Source of the DNA: Myxococcota bacterium
Lineage (GTDB): Bacteria; Myxococcota; XYA12-FULL-58-9; JALHOP01
Direction of reading: 5' to 3'
Length of the DNA stretch: 64,000 nucleotides
Assembly (NCBI GenBank): GCA_022842935.1
Contig: JALHOP010000015.1
Location: 62,001-126,000 of the forward strand
Under the pieces are notes generated by a model, which searched no databases, was not told the origin of the DNA, and saw nothing but the letters and a program-made list of their open reading frames with translations. This document shows, in pieces, positions 38,401 through 47,990 of the stretch. Position numbers and translations under genes: made by a program. The first letter of the stretch is position 1. The number at the start of each line of letters is the position of its first letter.

Positions 38401-38788
38401 TCTCGGAGCGGGCGCCGAACCATGCCTCTTCGCACGCAATGCGGAACATGCGCTCGTCTTCGCCGAGCTCGCCCATGATGGTCGGCACATCGGTGAAGCC
38501 ACCGTGAATGCCAAACCCCTGCAACATCTGCAGGGCTAGGCCGTGAAAGTTCGCGATGGGCGCACGACCGAGCTCGTCGAGCACCTTGCGATCGACACCC
38601 TTCTCGATGAGTCGCACGCGAATGCGCGCGCGCAGCTCGGCCGCCGCTTTCTTCGTGAAGGTGATGGCAACCACCTGTGTGGGCGACAGGTTGCGGTCGA
38701 TGATGTGGCCAACGTAGGCCTCGACCAGTTGATACGTTTTGCCTGTCCCGGCGCTCGCGCGCAGGAAGCGATGGGTCATGCCGCTCAT
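35456..38788 (-). CDS. addA: UvrD/RecB-type helicase-nuclease (AddA-like)
   Basis: 1110 residues. Superfamily 1 helicase motifs are visible in order: ASAGTGKTYQL (Walker A, 11-21), VDEAQDTN (Walker B), VVGDRKQAIYTFRGAD (motif III), VHQAKGLEFDHV (V), and LLYVAVTRAKKQ (VI). The C-terminal RecB-like nuclease has IDLLYWDG and VDFKHAH, with the Q-x-x-x-Y-A segment (QLDAYAMAV) behind. It should act with AddB in double-strand-break processing. The start ATG overlaps the addB stop by four bases, so the order is addB-addA. A Chi-like sequence cannot be predicted from this window. Confidence 0.9.
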   Translation of the reverse strand: MSGMTHRFLRASAGTGKTYQLVEAYVGHIIDRNLSPTQVVAITFTKKAAAELRARIRVRLIEKGVDRKVLDELGRAPIANFHGLALQMLQGFGIHGGFTDVPTIMGELGEDERMFRIACEEAWFGARSESREALTAVSKDIRFSARGPQGEGLVDAMWGAVAKAREDDDPRPLWERFAAHDARAAQRDVHQRWLRLRDALNANRLTYGKKTQTQVGDFLLHKVPALGDDLGAWAAAWHAANDELKGARLNDEAAERKELAELIDEPLAEQAAAALVPPLQELMRSACERYAALKRETRSADFPDLIEQTSHALLHDAELHARVRDRYKVILVDEAQDTNASQRRFVRLLAGLDGAVRDGEPATLFVVGDRKQAIYTFRGADPEAFNRFADDLAALGCQMDELKVSRRSSAGVVAGVNHLGATMLTPYEQLEALPGKAAADGPALVWLTADVAPDANRHARAEAEARAVARLIRGAVDAGAEPSSFAILLRAMGKSQKFTRSLAALGIPSVISGGSGFYDQTEIVDLMALLTWLVDGEAYLEAAVAMRSPLIGFSDSAMLHLFGTRDRAALHALRRGDASGFLSTYAPDIATARLVAPALRDLVDDVATLGAGRAIARVVDRLDVRAALLALPFGEQKVANIERFGELAWAHERGSGRGTSHFVFEQRDFAQRRVMEPLRPVGAARDRAVSIMTVHQAKGLEFDHVILADLSHDRNERGSSLWHAPGVGFVVAAERRGATGAAKGKSLRSRAYRAALVAQRDESLAEQRRLLYVAVTRAKKQVTFVATDDAQLGGFARVLLKADEERGLAPWKDRAIDDGVMVSRGEDELPPIRQRDDAAARPAVVAPVGRDATVPVGQLSLFGSATAALAKPYVDHRVRELPAGTRFALTVTDLESALSESAGPAWHRQGLATANGRAGDATLDPLTRGRVSHMVLANLHRAAAHGSRDAFIHAELRLCGYDPEDPRLDAVRDDLLTFLTSPLGLHVAALSPAQRRHEMPFVVPFRVEGYTATVSGQIDLLYWDGNEPVIVDFKHAHAKATAEDAYATQLDAYAMAVARLCGIDGPIRARLVFLRDRAQVRERLVTHAMRERLTGDVARVVRSLATVPQR

Positions 38789-41736
38789 GCGCTTTCGCCT
38801 TCGACGTCGTCGAGGTCTTCGGTGTCGAGCTCACGCGCGCGACACAAGCGCCGCATCTCACAGACATCACAGATCGTCGCTGGGGCTGGATCCGGCTCGA
38901 GGCGGCCAGCCAGGAGTCGATCGACGCGCGGCCAAAGGGTCGCGTCGAGCGTCGCCTGAAACGTCGCCACGTCGCACGCATCGGCGCCCCCGAACACCGC
39001 CGCGTCGCGCTTCTCTTCGCCGTCGCCGAGCTGGCGCCAAGCGGCGGTAAGGCGCTCGCCTCTCGCGAAGTCGCGCGCGACGACCGCCCCATACATCGCG
39101 AGCTGAAAATGTCGCCCTGGCTCGAACTTTGGCGCGGTGCTCTTGTAGTCGAGCGTCACCAAGAGCTGTGGTGCACGGTCGACCCGGTCGATGCTGCCGA
39201 CAACCGTCAGCTCGCGGTCGCTATTCGGGTCTTTGAGTTGAAGCGCTTTATCGTCGCGAAAAGCGTACTCGAGCTCGAGCGGCTCGTGCTCGCGACGGGG
39301 ATCGAGGTCTTTATTGAGCTGGACGACGACGCTACGCCAGGCTTGCGCCAGCGCCGTTTCGACCATCGCCGGATGGATTGGCACTTCGCGGAGAATTTCG
39401 ACACGTTTAGCAGCGAAGACGCGTGCAGCGCGCTGCATGGTCGCGTCAACGTCACGGCGCGCAGCCGCGAGCCCGCCGTTCGCGACGATGTCGGCGTAGA
39501 CGTAGCGAAGCGCTTCGTGAGCGGCGAGGCCGTCTTCACGCCCGTCAGGAGCAAGACCTGGGGGCTGGTCATCGGAGAGTCTCAATAAGTGCTTGCCGAA
39601 GTGACGATAGACGCAGCGCCCGAGTGCGTCGAGGCTGGAGACGGAGAGCGGCCTCTCGAACACGAGAGACGCAAGGCGTGCGCGGTCGTCGGCGGCGAGC
39701 GCCGCCGGCAAACGGCCAGTGCTCGCCGCACCCTCGTGCGCTGCGCGGCGAGCAACCCAGCTCACGCTCTCGCTATCGCAGACGTCGCGGGCTGCCCGCG
39801 CTGCGACGGTCGGTGCCGGCGCAATGCCGGGTCCGGGTGCAACCGAGCCGAAGGCGACGAGCTCGAGGACCTGGGCAGGCGCTATCAGCGCCGCCTCAGC
39901 GTACGTAGGAACCGGGGTCTCGGGCGAAAGACCGCGCATCTTGAGCAGGTCATTGACCATGTCGCAGCGACCGTCTTTTTCGGCACCCTCGCGTACGCCG
40001 TAAGTCACGACGACCTGACGGCGCGCGGTAGCCAACGCTTCGCGCCACAGCCAGCGATCGCGCGCATCGTTCTCGAGGGCCGGCCGGCCGTCGATGGGGG
40101 CGCTTTGCAACAAACGGACACCGAAGGTGCGGTTGAGCTCATCGCGCATGGCGTCGGTGAGAATGACGTCTGGGCGCACACGGCGTGGAAAGGCCTCTCC
40201 GTCGACCCCGGCAATGACCACACATTGATAGGCGGCACCCACGAGGTCATCGAGAGTGCCGATGGTCACACTACCGGCGCGATTGCCGAGAGCGGGCAAG
40301 CGCCGCTCGGCGGCCAGCGCCATGAGCCAAGCGTGCAACTCATCGGCAGCGAACGCGGGGGCATCGTCGCCCAGCAGTCGCGCGCCAGCCGCAAGATCGC
40401 CTAGGACATCGGCGAGGGCGGTCAAACCCTCATCGTCGTCGAGATCGGCGCGCTGCGGAGGACGCCGACGGACGTCTTCGACGAGGGCAACGAGGCTTGC
40501 GAGCTGCCGCCGCAAGGACGGCGCCTTCGCAGGCTCGCTCCAACGCAGCATGAAGGCCTCGATGGCCGAGGCGTAGGCTTCGGCGCGCTCCGCGCCAGCA
40601 CCAGCGCCACCGAAACGTGTATGCGCTTTAGCGGTGAGAGCGTCACGGTAGTCGCGCACGGCGGGCGAGCGAGCCCCGGCCGCGCGTACCTCGCGGGCGA
40701 CCCGCTGTGGCGAGTGGCCGTTTACCGCTTCGCCCAGCGCGAGCCAGGCGTCGATGAGCTCTTCACGTCGGTAGCCACCAACACCCAGCCCGACCGCAGC
40801 GATGACCGCCGAGACACGCCGTACCCGCCCCGCCGGGAGCCCACGACGCGTGTGCGCGGGTGCCCCAAAGCGCTGCATGGCCTCGGCGATGAGCTCGCCC
40901 AGCCCGTCGGGATCTGGAGTCGCGACCGCAATGCCGTCCGCTGGAACTCCCTCGGCAAGCCACGCGGCAACCGTCGCAGCGACGCGCCGGGCTTGCTCTG
41001 CTGGCTCTGGCACATGCAGGACACGCGGCGTGGCGACGAGCGGTCGGGGGTCATGAACGACCTCGAGGTGAGCGCTCTGCTGCGCGGTCTTCTCGATGAC
41101 CGCGAGCGAGGCCTCGCTCCAGCTGAAGTCAGCGGGCAGATCGGAGTCGTAGGGAATGCGCACGGTGACCTCGTGGCCACGCGCGGCAAACGCCCTCAGC
41201 AGATCTCCGCGGCTCCCGAACAGATCGGCATCGCCCTCGACGATGACCTCGCGGACCTCGGCGAGCGGGGGCGGCAAGTCACCCTTGGCGACTGCGAGCA
41301 CGGCGTCGCGCCATTTGTCGGCGTCGTCGATGAGGCGCTTCTGGGCGAGCAGCGCCTCGTAGGCGATGAGCACGTCGACGAGCTCATCCAGCTCGCCCGA
41401 GAGCTTTTTCTTCGCCTTCGAAAGGACCGAGCCGGTCAAGCCGCACGTCCGCAGCTCGAGGAGAGCACCATGCACCGCCCGCACCGCAATGGGGTCGTGC
41501 GCAAAGCGCTGGAAGTGCTCGGGGCCACGCAACATGACCTCTCGCACGAGCATGCGAATGACGACGCTACCGGCGGCTAGACGCGCCCCACCGGCCAAGA
41601 GGTCGGCGAGACCAGAAAACGTAACGAAGCCCTCGGCGACGAGCGCGTCGGCTCCCGCAGCGTCGACCAAGGCGTGCTCGAGCGCTGCCCGGGACGGAAA
41701 GATGCGCAGCGTCGTTGTGCGGGCGGGCAACCCCAT
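38785..41736 (-). CDS. addB: PD-(D/E)XK nuclease/iron-sulfur helicase-like subunit (AddB-like)
   Basis: 983 residues. The N-terminal half is a degenerate helicase-like region with no clear Walker A lysine in the expected place, as in AddB. The C-terminal nuclease has GSIDRVDR and TLDYKST. The four cysteines expected for an AddB-type [4Fe-4S] cluster are present: Cys707 or so in GRCVYRHF, and CDVCEMRRLC near 955-964. It forms the AddAB complex with the downstream addA product. The addA start lies inside its stop. Confidence 0.85.
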   Translation of the reverse strand: MGLPARTTTLRIFPSRAALEHALVDAAGADALVAEGFVTFSGLADLLAGGARLAAGSVVIRMLVREVMLRGPEHFQRFAHDPIAVRAVHGALLELRTCGLTGSVLSKAKKKLSGELDELVDVLIAYEALLAQKRLIDDADKWRDAVLAVAKGDLPPPLAEVREVIVEGDADLFGSRGDLLRAFAARGHEVTVRIPYDSDLPADFSWSEASLAVIEKTAQQSAHLEVVHDPRPLVATPRVLHVPEPAEQARRVAATVAAWLAEGVPADGIAVATPDPDGLGELIAEAMQRFGAPAHTRRGLPAGRVRRVSAVIAAVGLGVGGYRREELIDAWLALGEAVNGHSPQRVAREVRAAGARSPAVRDYRDALTAKAHTRFGGAGAGAERAEAYASAIEAFMLRWSEPAKAPSLRRQLASLVALVEDVRRRPPQRADLDDDEGLTALADVLGDLAAGARLLGDDAPAFAADELHAWLMALAAERRLPALGNRAGSVTIGTLDDLVGAAYQCVVIAGVDGEAFPRRVRPDVILTDAMRDELNRTFGVRLLQSAPIDGRPALENDARDRWLWREALATARRQVVVTYGVREGAEKDGRCDMVNDLLKMRGLSPETPVPTYAEAALIAPAQVLELVAFGSVAPGPGIAPAPTVAARAARDVCDSESVSWVARRAAHEGAASTGRLPAALAADDRARLASLVFERPLSVSSLDALGRCVYRHFGKHLLRLSDDQPPGLAPDGREDGLAAHEALRYVYADIVANGGLAAARRDVDATMQRAARVFAAKRVEILREVPIHPAMVETALAQAWRSVVVQLNKDLDPRREHEPLELEYAFRDDKALQLKDPNSDRELTVVGSIDRVDRAPQLLVTLDYKSTAPKFEPGRHFQLAMYGAVVARDFARGERLTAAWRQLGDGEEKRDAAVFGGADACDVATFQATLDATLWPRVDRLLAGRLEPDPAPATICDVCEMRRLCRARELDTEDLDDVEGESA

Positions 41737-41781
41737 GCATTCAGCCTAGCACGGGGCCCCGACATGAATCGCCGCGTCAGA

Positions 41782-42240
41782 TCAGGGCTTGAACGACTTC
41801 ATGATGTCGCCGAGCGTCGAGTCGAGCTCGCTGATACGCGGCTCGTCCACCGTGGCGACGAGCTGAGTAAGGACCTCGTCATCGATACGGAACACGTGTT
41901 TCTGCACCAGGCGCACCTGAGGCGTGGCGTGGAAGCTGACAGTCAAGGCAATGCCCTCGCCGCCATCGACGAACTTGAAGTTTTCTTGGTTCATCCGCTT
42001 GAGGCCAGGAACAGCCTGGGCGGTCTGCTGATAAAATTCGTTCATCGCGGCTTCGGGGCTTGGGCTCGTGGCCGGCACACGCGAGACGACGATATTGGCA
42101 CGCGGCTTGGCTTGGGTCGTCTGAAGGGCAAGCGGCACCTTCAGCGTGTCGGCTGGCTCGATGTACGTGAGCTGCACCCGCATTTCCCAGTTCTTCGGAA
42201 CTGCAACCTGTCCCTGTCCGACCTGCTTCATCGCGCCCAT
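41782..42240 (-). CDS. DcrB/PsbP-like (DUF1795) protein
   Basis: 152 residues. The region VPKNWEMRVQLTYIEP and the ANIVVSRVP strand, a helix around EFYQQTAQAVPGLKR, and a VSFHATPQVRLVQKHVFRI strand fit a DcrB-like (PsbP-fold) domain. No signal peptide is visible. Two starts are close, ATG 42240 and ATG 42231. Many homologues lie near secretion-system genes, but nothing here supports that link. It lies 73 bases upstream of the LPP20 gene's stop, in the same direction. Confidence 0.68.
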   Translation of the reverse strand: MGAMKQVGQGQVAVPKNWEMRVQLTYIEPADTLKVPLALQTTQAKPRANIVVSRVPATSPSPEAAMNEFYQQTAQAVPGLKRMNQENFKFVDGGEGIALTVSFHATPQVRLVQKHVFRIDDEVLTQLVATVDEPRISELDSTLGDIMKSFKP

Positions 42241-42313
42241 CCTTTTCCGCACCCTATATGGTGGATATGCGGCGCGGATCAACTGCCGCGCCGCCTCCTC
42301 GCATCGCCTCGAC

Positions 42314-43954
42314 TTAGCGGCCCTTCATGGCGTCGTCGATCTTGGCGCCGACCTTGTTGACGAGCTCGTTGCCGAGCTGCCGCACCACACGACGCTCTGC
42401 TTCTTCGCGCGAGCGATGGCCTTCCTTGCGGCTCTCGTTCATCGCGGCGATCGACTTCTTCTTCGCGACGTTCTTGACATCCAGCTGTACGACGCCGCGC
42501 GCGAAGGAGATGGCGGCCGCGCTACCGGTGCCCTTGCCACCATCTTCGATGCGGATGTTGGCCGTGATCATGACGTCGAGCCCGGTCGAGTCACCGTCAG
42601 GCTCGCTGACCTCGTAGCCACGTTGTGTGAGCCCTTGGACGAGAGCGGTGCGGAAATCAGAAGCGTAGGGACCGTCCGCAGCGACGCCGACCTTGAGCGC
42701 GGTCTGTACGTCTTCGAGGGCCGCCGCGACGTCGACGTGCGAATATTCGCCCGCGATGCCGACACCGTCGCTGTCAACGATACGCAGCTCGCCGTTCAAC
42801 GACTCGCGCTGCACCATGGCGTCGAGCGCGCGTGAGAGCTCCTTGAGTTGCACCTGCTTGTCGTTCGTCTTGGCGGAGTCCATGTGTTTGCCGATGGCTT
42901 GGTCGAGCTGCGCGATCTGGTCGCGCAGCGAAGCAGAAGCCTTCGCGCGCTCCATGCAGGCCAAAGCGTACGTCGTGCCCTTGCCCTCCCAGACCTCATA
43001 GAGCTTCACGTCGCTGAAGACCTTGCCCGTTGAGATCTTGGTGGTCTGCTCGCTGGATTGCGTCTCGAGGGGCTTTGCACCGGTCGAGCTATAGGCACCC
43101 ATGAAGTCTTTGCTGACAGCCTGCACACGCGCCACGAAGATGCGCGACAGCGAGGCGTACGAGCCGTTCTCGGCGATCGGACGGGTCGGCCCCGTACCGA
43201 CGCCGCAGAGGTACTCGCGATACGAGAAGCGTGGGTCTTCACCGTCGACCCAAGCCGGAGCATCGCCGCCACGACGCGCCTTCACGTCGCTCGAGGTTTG
43301 CGCAGGCGCGTTGTCAGGCTTGCCGCTCTGCTCCGTGGCCGCGACCTTCGGCGGCGGCTTGGGTGCGTCCGCCTTTTTGCCGTGTTTGTCGAAGATGTCG
43401 TCGGTGTCGACCTTGGTGACGTAGCTCTTCACCGCGCCCGACATCTCCGCCGCCTGGATGAGCTCGGCTGCCTTCTTGAGATCCAAGGCCGCCAAAGCGT
43501 ACATGGTGCCGTCGTTGCCGATGTAGCGGTCGACGATCTCGACGCCTTTCAACGACGCCGAGGCCGACGTCTTGATGGCCTGCTCGACGGCTTGTTCGTC
43601 TTTGCCGTTCGTGGACGCCTGGTAGTCCTTCATCAGCGAGGCGCTGAACACCTCGATGACCTTGGCGATCTCGGCACGCGCACGATTGTCGGTGGTCGAG
43701 CGCAAGAGCGATGGGTTTTTGATGCCCGACGCGGAGCCTACCCCGTAAAATACGCGCTTGCCGTCGGCGTTGATCGCCGCGCTGCCGCGGTTCACCCAGC
43801 CTGGCTCGCCATCGTCCTTGGCGCGATCTCCGAAAGCCGCGACGTCACGGTCGGAGTTGACTCCATCCGCTTTGGCAGACCCTTTGCTGGCACCTTTGGA
43901 TCCGCCACACGCAATGGCGGCGCTGCAGAGAAGAACGACGGCGAGACGCTTCAT
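42314..43954 (-). CDS. Lipoprotein with two LPP20-like domains
   Basis: 546 residues with a lipobox (SAAIAC) after a basic N-terminus. Two LPP20 signature regions are visible: GEPGWVNRGSAAINADGKRVFYGV followed by DNRARAEIAKVIEVF (about 50-115), and APAWVDGEDPRFSYREYLCGVG (about 235-260). The C-terminal third includes a helix-rich part (QIAQLDQAIGKHMD) and a CsgG/LpoB-like strand region (AALKVGVAADGPYA). LPP20-type proteins are surface or periplasmic lipoproteins in epsilon- and deltaproteobacteria; the job of this one is unknown. The upstream gap to the propeller gene is 109 bases. Confidence 0.8.
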   Translation of the reverse strand: MKRLAVVLLCSAAIACGGSKGASKGSAKADGVNSDRDVAAFGDRAKDDGEPGWVNRGSAAINADGKRVFYGVGSASGIKNPSLLRSTTDNRARAEIAKVIEVFSASLMKDYQASTNGKDEQAVEQAIKTSASASLKGVEIVDRYIGNDGTMYALAALDLKKAAELIQAAEMSGAVKSYVTKVDTDDIFDKHGKKADAPKPPPKVAATEQSGKPDNAPAQTSSDVKARRGGDAPAWVDGEDPRFSYREYLCGVGTGPTRPIAENGSYASLSRIFVARVQAVSKDFMGAYSSTGAKPLETQSSEQTTKISTGKVFSDVKLYEVWEGKGTTYALACMERAKASASLRDQIAQLDQAIGKHMDSAKTNDKQVQLKELSRALDAMVQRESLNGELRIVDSDGVGIAGEYSHVDVAAALEDVQTALKVGVAADGPYASDFRTALVQGLTQRGYEVSEPDGDSTGLDVMITANIRIEDGGKGTGSAAAISFARGVVQLDVKNVAKKKSIAAMNESRKEGHRSREEAERRVVRQLGNELVNKVGAKIDDAMKGR

Positions 43955-44063
43955 GTAGGGGTGGCTCCGTATCGACCCGTTTGACGAGGCGCGACGCTAC
44001 CCCATTCTGCGAGATGGACTCAAACCGAACGCAACCAAGGTGGGTGCAGCCCCACGGCGGAGG

Positions 44064-46187
44064 CTATTTCACCTGAAACGTGCTCTCACCAAAGCCCTCG
44101 TTTTCGGCCTCGTCGATCACGCGGACCGTGAAGGTGTGGGGGCCCTTGTCGAGGCTGTCGAGCTTCACCTCGAAGACCTCGTTTGCACCGTCGAGGACGC
44201 CGTCGGTCGGCGCCATGGGCCGGAACTCGCCACCGTCCACCGCGTATTCAGCGCCAACGATTGGGCCCACGTTGTCCGTGACGCTCACCTTTGCTGACGC
44301 TTTCTTGCCGTCGACCGCCACCTTCACGCTCTCGACCTTCGGCTGACTGTTGTCGATGAGGACCGACGTGCTCTCACGACGATCTTCGAGCTCGGCGCCG
44401 CGTGGATTCGAGGGCTCGTCGGTTGCGCGCACGCGGAATTGATAGTGCCCATCGGGCAGCTGCGCGGACTGCACCGTGTAAAACGGATCCTCGAGGTCCT
44501 TGTTGAGCGTGCGCCATTCGGCGCGGCCCTCGGGGCGGAACTCGAGGTCGTACTTCAGGTCGTCGCCGTTGGGGTCCTCGGCGACCCAGCGCACGGTCAA
44601 AGCGCCCCGCTGCTCGATCTGACGCGCGCGCGAGGCCTGGTTGCGGCTCTCGTTCTGCTCGCCACGGCGCATCTCTTCCGAGGCCTTCTCCGCGAGCGAG
44701 ACCGTCTTCGATTTCTGCTCCTCGCGCGGCACGCCAATCAAGGCGACCCCCTTCCGCAGAGCCACCACCTCGCGCACGAACGGCCGCAGGTTCTGGCGCA
44801 GATATGCGATGCGCATGCGATTCACCCGCGGCGCTTCTTTCCCGTCGCTCGACAACGTGAGGCGGAGCTGCACGAATCGACCATTGGGAACGTCCGCGCG
44901 CTGGCCCCCTGGATACGGTATCTCGGCGCTCCACGCCGACCACGTCGCGTCGGGCGTCGCTGTCTGCCCTGTACGCGCCGCGACGGTCGCCCGGGTCTTG
45001 TCCGGAACGATCCCGAAGAGCTGCACGGTCCCAAAGCTCGAGTTGATTCCAGCATCGTAGGCGACAGTGAAGAACTCGCCTTTCGTCGCTGTCGGACCCG
45101 TGACCTGAATGACGCGGCCACCCGCGCTCGCCACCGCGGCGATGCTTCCCTTACCAAGGTCGACGAGGTGCGTGATGCGACGCGACTTCGCCTGGTAAAT
45201 CATGCTGATCTCACGATTCTTCGGCGCCACCGAATAAAGGCGGCCGCGCGGGTCATCGCGCCCCGAAGCGCCCGTCGCCACGATGACGTTCCCCTGCCCG
45301 TCGATGGCCAATGCGAAGATCGCCTCGTCGTTGGAGCCTGCGAGCGTCTCGGAGGCACCGTTCATCCCAACACGCACGAGCTGACTTCGCACCGTGGGAC
45401 CTTTGCCCTTTCGTGGGCCGTCGCCATCGTCCGAGGCCAGGGCTTCGGCTCCGCTCACCGCAGCGGCGTACACATACCCATCGCGCACGACGACCGAGGT
45501 GATCTCCGGATGCCCGCTGTCGAAGAGCGCACGGAAGTCCTTCTCGCCGTCAGCGCTGCGGAAGAGAATGCCTCGCTCGCCGCCACCCACGAAGATACCG
45601 AGCCCCTTTTGGAAAGCGATGGAACGTAGATGCGTCTGTTCCGAGGCGAAGAGCTCTGTTGCTTTGCCGTCTTTGACCTTGAGAACTTTGCCGGGGTCCC
45701 CGGTCGCGACGTAGAGCCCGCCGCCTGGGGCCTCTGTCATCGACCAGACGTAGCCGACCTCTCCGCTATAATAGACCGTCGACTTACCCTTGCCGTCTAG
45801 CTTGTGAATCTTCGCTCCGGGGCCAGTCGCGGCGAACAAACCATCGTCGGTCGACAGGAGCGCCGTGACCACACCGCCCTCGAGCTTTGCGATCTCGCGG
45901 GATTTGCCGGCCTTGTCGATGGCGAGGACAATCCCGCCGCCCGACTTGGCGACGATGACGTCATCGCCTTTGGCAGTCGCGGCCGTAAAGCTTACCGAAG
46001 CATCGGAGAAACGCTCACGCGCGATGGGCGGCAAGGTAATGAGGCCGTCCTCGGTGACCGCGGTGCTCTCGGGATTGCCATCGAGGAAGCTTCCGAATCC
46101 TTCGAGGTTGTAGAATCGGGTGCCCTCGGCACGAGCACTGCCGGTGTACGTAATAGCGGCAACGACCGCCAAGACCTTCAATTTCAT
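44064..46187 (-). CDS. Secreted beta-propeller protein with C-terminal Ig/FN3-like domains
   Basis: 707 residues with a signal peptide (LKVLAVVAAITYTGSARA). About 30-390 is made of repeated propeller blades (GGLYVATGDPGKVLKV, IFVGGGERGILFRSADG, NVIVATGASGRDDPRGRLY). A linker (about 470-510) has basic coiled sequence. Two Ig-like domains follow (EDPNGDDLKYDLEFRPEG; IDNSQPKVESVKVAVDG; ending FTVRVIDEAENEGF). No catalytic motif is seen. It likely binds a ligand in the periplasm or at the cell surface. It is followed 51 bases later by the S55 peptidase gene in the same direction of transcription upstream. Confidence 0.78.
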   Translation of the reverse strand: MKLKVLAVVAAITYTGSARAEGTRFYNLEGFGSFLDGNPESTAVTEDGLITLPPIARERFSDASVSFTAATAKGDDVIVAKSGGGIVLAIDKAGKSREIAKLEGGVVTALLSTDDGLFAATGPGAKIHKLDGKGKSTVYYSGEVGYVWSMTEAPGGGLYVATGDPGKVLKVKDGKATELFASEQTHLRSIAFQKGLGIFVGGGERGILFRSADGEKDFRALFDSGHPEITSVVVRDGYVYAAAVSGAEALASDDGDGPRKGKGPTVRSQLVRVGMNGASETLAGSNDEAIFALAIDGQGNVIVATGASGRDDPRGRLYSVAPKNREISMIYQAKSRRITHLVDLGKGSIAAVASAGGRVIQVTGPTATKGEFFTVAYDAGINSSFGTVQLFGIVPDKTRATVAARTGQTATPDATWSAWSAEIPYPGGQRADVPNGRFVQLRLTLSSDGKEAPRVNRMRIAYLRQNLRPFVREVVALRKGVALIGVPREEQKSKTVSLAEKASEEMRRGEQNESRNQASRARQIEQRGALTVRWVAEDPNGDDLKYDLEFRPEGRAEWRTLNKDLEDPFYTVQSAQLPDGHYQFRVRATDEPSNPRGAELEDRRESTSVLIDNSQPKVESVKVAVDGKKASAKVSVTDNVGPIVGAEYAVDGGEFRPMAPTDGVLDGANEVFEVKLDSLDKGPHTFTVRVIDEAENEGFGESTFQVK

Positions 46188-46238
46188 CGGGGATGCCTCT
46201 TCGCGCCCGCTTGATGGAGCGGGGCGACTAACACTGCT

Positions 46239-47981
46239 TCAGGGTGCAACGACTTTGAGCTGGGTGATGGCGCCGCCGCTGACGGTACCAGGGCGGGAGC
46301 GGCGCTCCTCCCAGGCGAGACCGCGTGAGCGACGCTGAACGTTGGAGTCGCCTGACAAGGTGGCAACGGCCGACGGGGGGATGAACGGCATGACCTCGAC
46401 GTCGGCACGAAGGCCGGCGCCGTCGCGTACGGCCATCAAGTAGAGGTTCCCGTCGGTGCGTCGTGCGTTCAAGGCCTTGGCGATGTCCTGCAAACGATTG
46501 GGCCGCGGATCACCCGAGACCTCGTCGCTCACCCTCTCCGCGAGGTCCGCGCCACAAGCGATGATATCGACCTCGTCGCCGACCCACGAACGCGGCACAT
46601 TGACGACGAACTTCTCGTAGGTCACGGGTCCGTTGTAGCGACGCAGACGCACCGCGATCTCGACGGGCTTGCCCGCTTCGATCGACTGCTGCCCGAGGCT
46701 CACGTCTTCGATGGTCTCTTCGATGGGCTCGGGGTTGAGCTGCGCGTCGATGGAGAGCTTCATCTTCGGAGGCGGGCCGAAAGGGGTCTGCCACATGCTG
46801 GCAAAGGCGATGGCCATGTCGATGGCTGGTGAGGTCATGAGCGAGCCGTCGCGCTGCGCGGAATACACGTTCTTCACGACGATGGGCTGCATGCCTTCGA
46901 TGTCGATCGTTCCGTTGAAGCGCATGGTGCCGCGCTCGCTGGCATCGACGCGCCCTCCAAGCGCCGCGGCGATGCCCATGGCTACGAAGCGTGGCGTGAG
47001 CTCGATGTCTCGCGCTACTTCGAGATCGAACTTCGCTGGGCCCTGCGGGGTCGCGATAGCGCCGGTGACAGGTACCATCGAGGGCACTCCCCCCATGTAG
47101 CCACCAATCGCCGTCAGCCGGTCCTGCGTGACCTCGCCGAGGGTCGCGCCTGGGATCGCCATTTTGAAGGACCGTTGCTGCGACGCCATGGTGTTGACGA
47201 TGAAGGCATTTGCCATCGGGATCGAGACCGCGCCGGCACCGAAGAACGGATGCCCGAACGCCAACACCTCGTTGCCTTCGACCGAGGTCACCGTACCGGT
47301 TGCGGCGATGTTCACGGCGCCCCGCACGAGGATCGCCGCGACCGCGCCGCCGGGAACGAGAGGCACGGCTTTCGTGTTTTTTCCAGCGGAGCCGCCCGCC
47401 ATCGCCATGAAGCCGTTGCTCGCAAGCCAGGGCTCGAAATGATCGATCACTGCTTGCGGCGCGCCCGAAATGGACAACGGGGTCGCGATGGGCGCGAGCT
47501 CCGTCGTTCTGTTCGTTTTGGCGGCCACCGTCGTACCGTCACGCATCGCCTTCCACTCGGTGGAGCGCACGGGCTCACCTTCGAGCCGCCACGGCCTGTC
47601 TTGAGCCTTGAGCTTCATCACGTTGAGCATGTCGCCGATGGGCGTAATGCCGGCGATGGGCTCCTTGGCGAAGGTCGAGAACGAATACGCCAGCGCGCCG
47701 ACCAGCTTGCCGTCAATCGAGCAGGGGCTGCCGCTCATGCCGGCGACGACACCGGTGAACTCGGCTTTTTCGCCCTCGAGCCTGATGAGCACGACGTCGC
47801 GGTCGGGGCCGAGGAAATTCGTCATGGTGCCACGCACCGTGAACGGGAACGGCTCGACCTGATCGCCTTGGAAGACGGTGAGGCAGACACCTTTTTGACC
47901 CGCTTTCACATCGGCGACCGGCATGACAGGCGGGAGGGAGACCGTCTGCGAAACGGCCAAGAACGCGAATGTTGCTAGCAC
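46239..47981 (-). CDS. SpoIVB-type (S55) serine peptidase domain protein
   Basis: 580 residues with a short signal-like N-terminus. The S55 hallmark GMSGSPCSIDGKLVGALAYSF (the active Ser being in GMSGSP) is present near residues 80-100. The His-containing FGHPFFGAGAV segment around 240-250 is a good general-base candidate. The C-terminal part (about 400-580) is beta-rich and of unknown function. Family knowledge: SpoIVB cleaves a regulator during sporulation in Bacillus, but non-sporulating bacteria have many homologues. The role here is open. The gene lies 10 bases before the plsC-like gene. Confidence 0.85.
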   Translation of the reverse strand: MLATFAFLAVSQTVSLPPVMPVADVKAGQKGVCLTVFQGDQVEPFPFTVRGTMTNFLGPDRDVVLIRLEGEKAEFTGVVAGMSGSPCSIDGKLVGALAYSFSTFAKEPIAGITPIGDMLNVMKLKAQDRPWRLEGEPVRSTEWKAMRDGTTVAAKTNRTTELAPIATPLSISGAPQAVIDHFEPWLASNGFMAMAGGSAGKNTKAVPLVPGGAVAAILVRGAVNIAATGTVTSVEGNEVLAFGHPFFGAGAVSIPMANAFIVNTMASQQRSFKMAIPGATLGEVTQDRLTAIGGYMGGVPSMVPVTGAIATPQGPAKFDLEVARDIELTPRFVAMGIAAALGGRVDASERGTMRFNGTIDIEGMQPIVVKNVYSAQRDGSLMTSPAIDMAIAFASMWQTPFGPPPKMKLSIDAQLNPEPIEETIEDVSLGQQSIEAGKPVEIAVRLRRYNGPVTYEKFVVNVPRSWVGDEVDIIACGADLAERVSDEVSGDPRPNRLQDIAKALNARRTDGNLYLMAVRDGAGLRADVEVMPFIPPSAVATLSGDSNVQRRSRGLAWEERRSRPGTVSGGAITQLKVVAP

Positions 47982-47990
47982 AGCGAAACT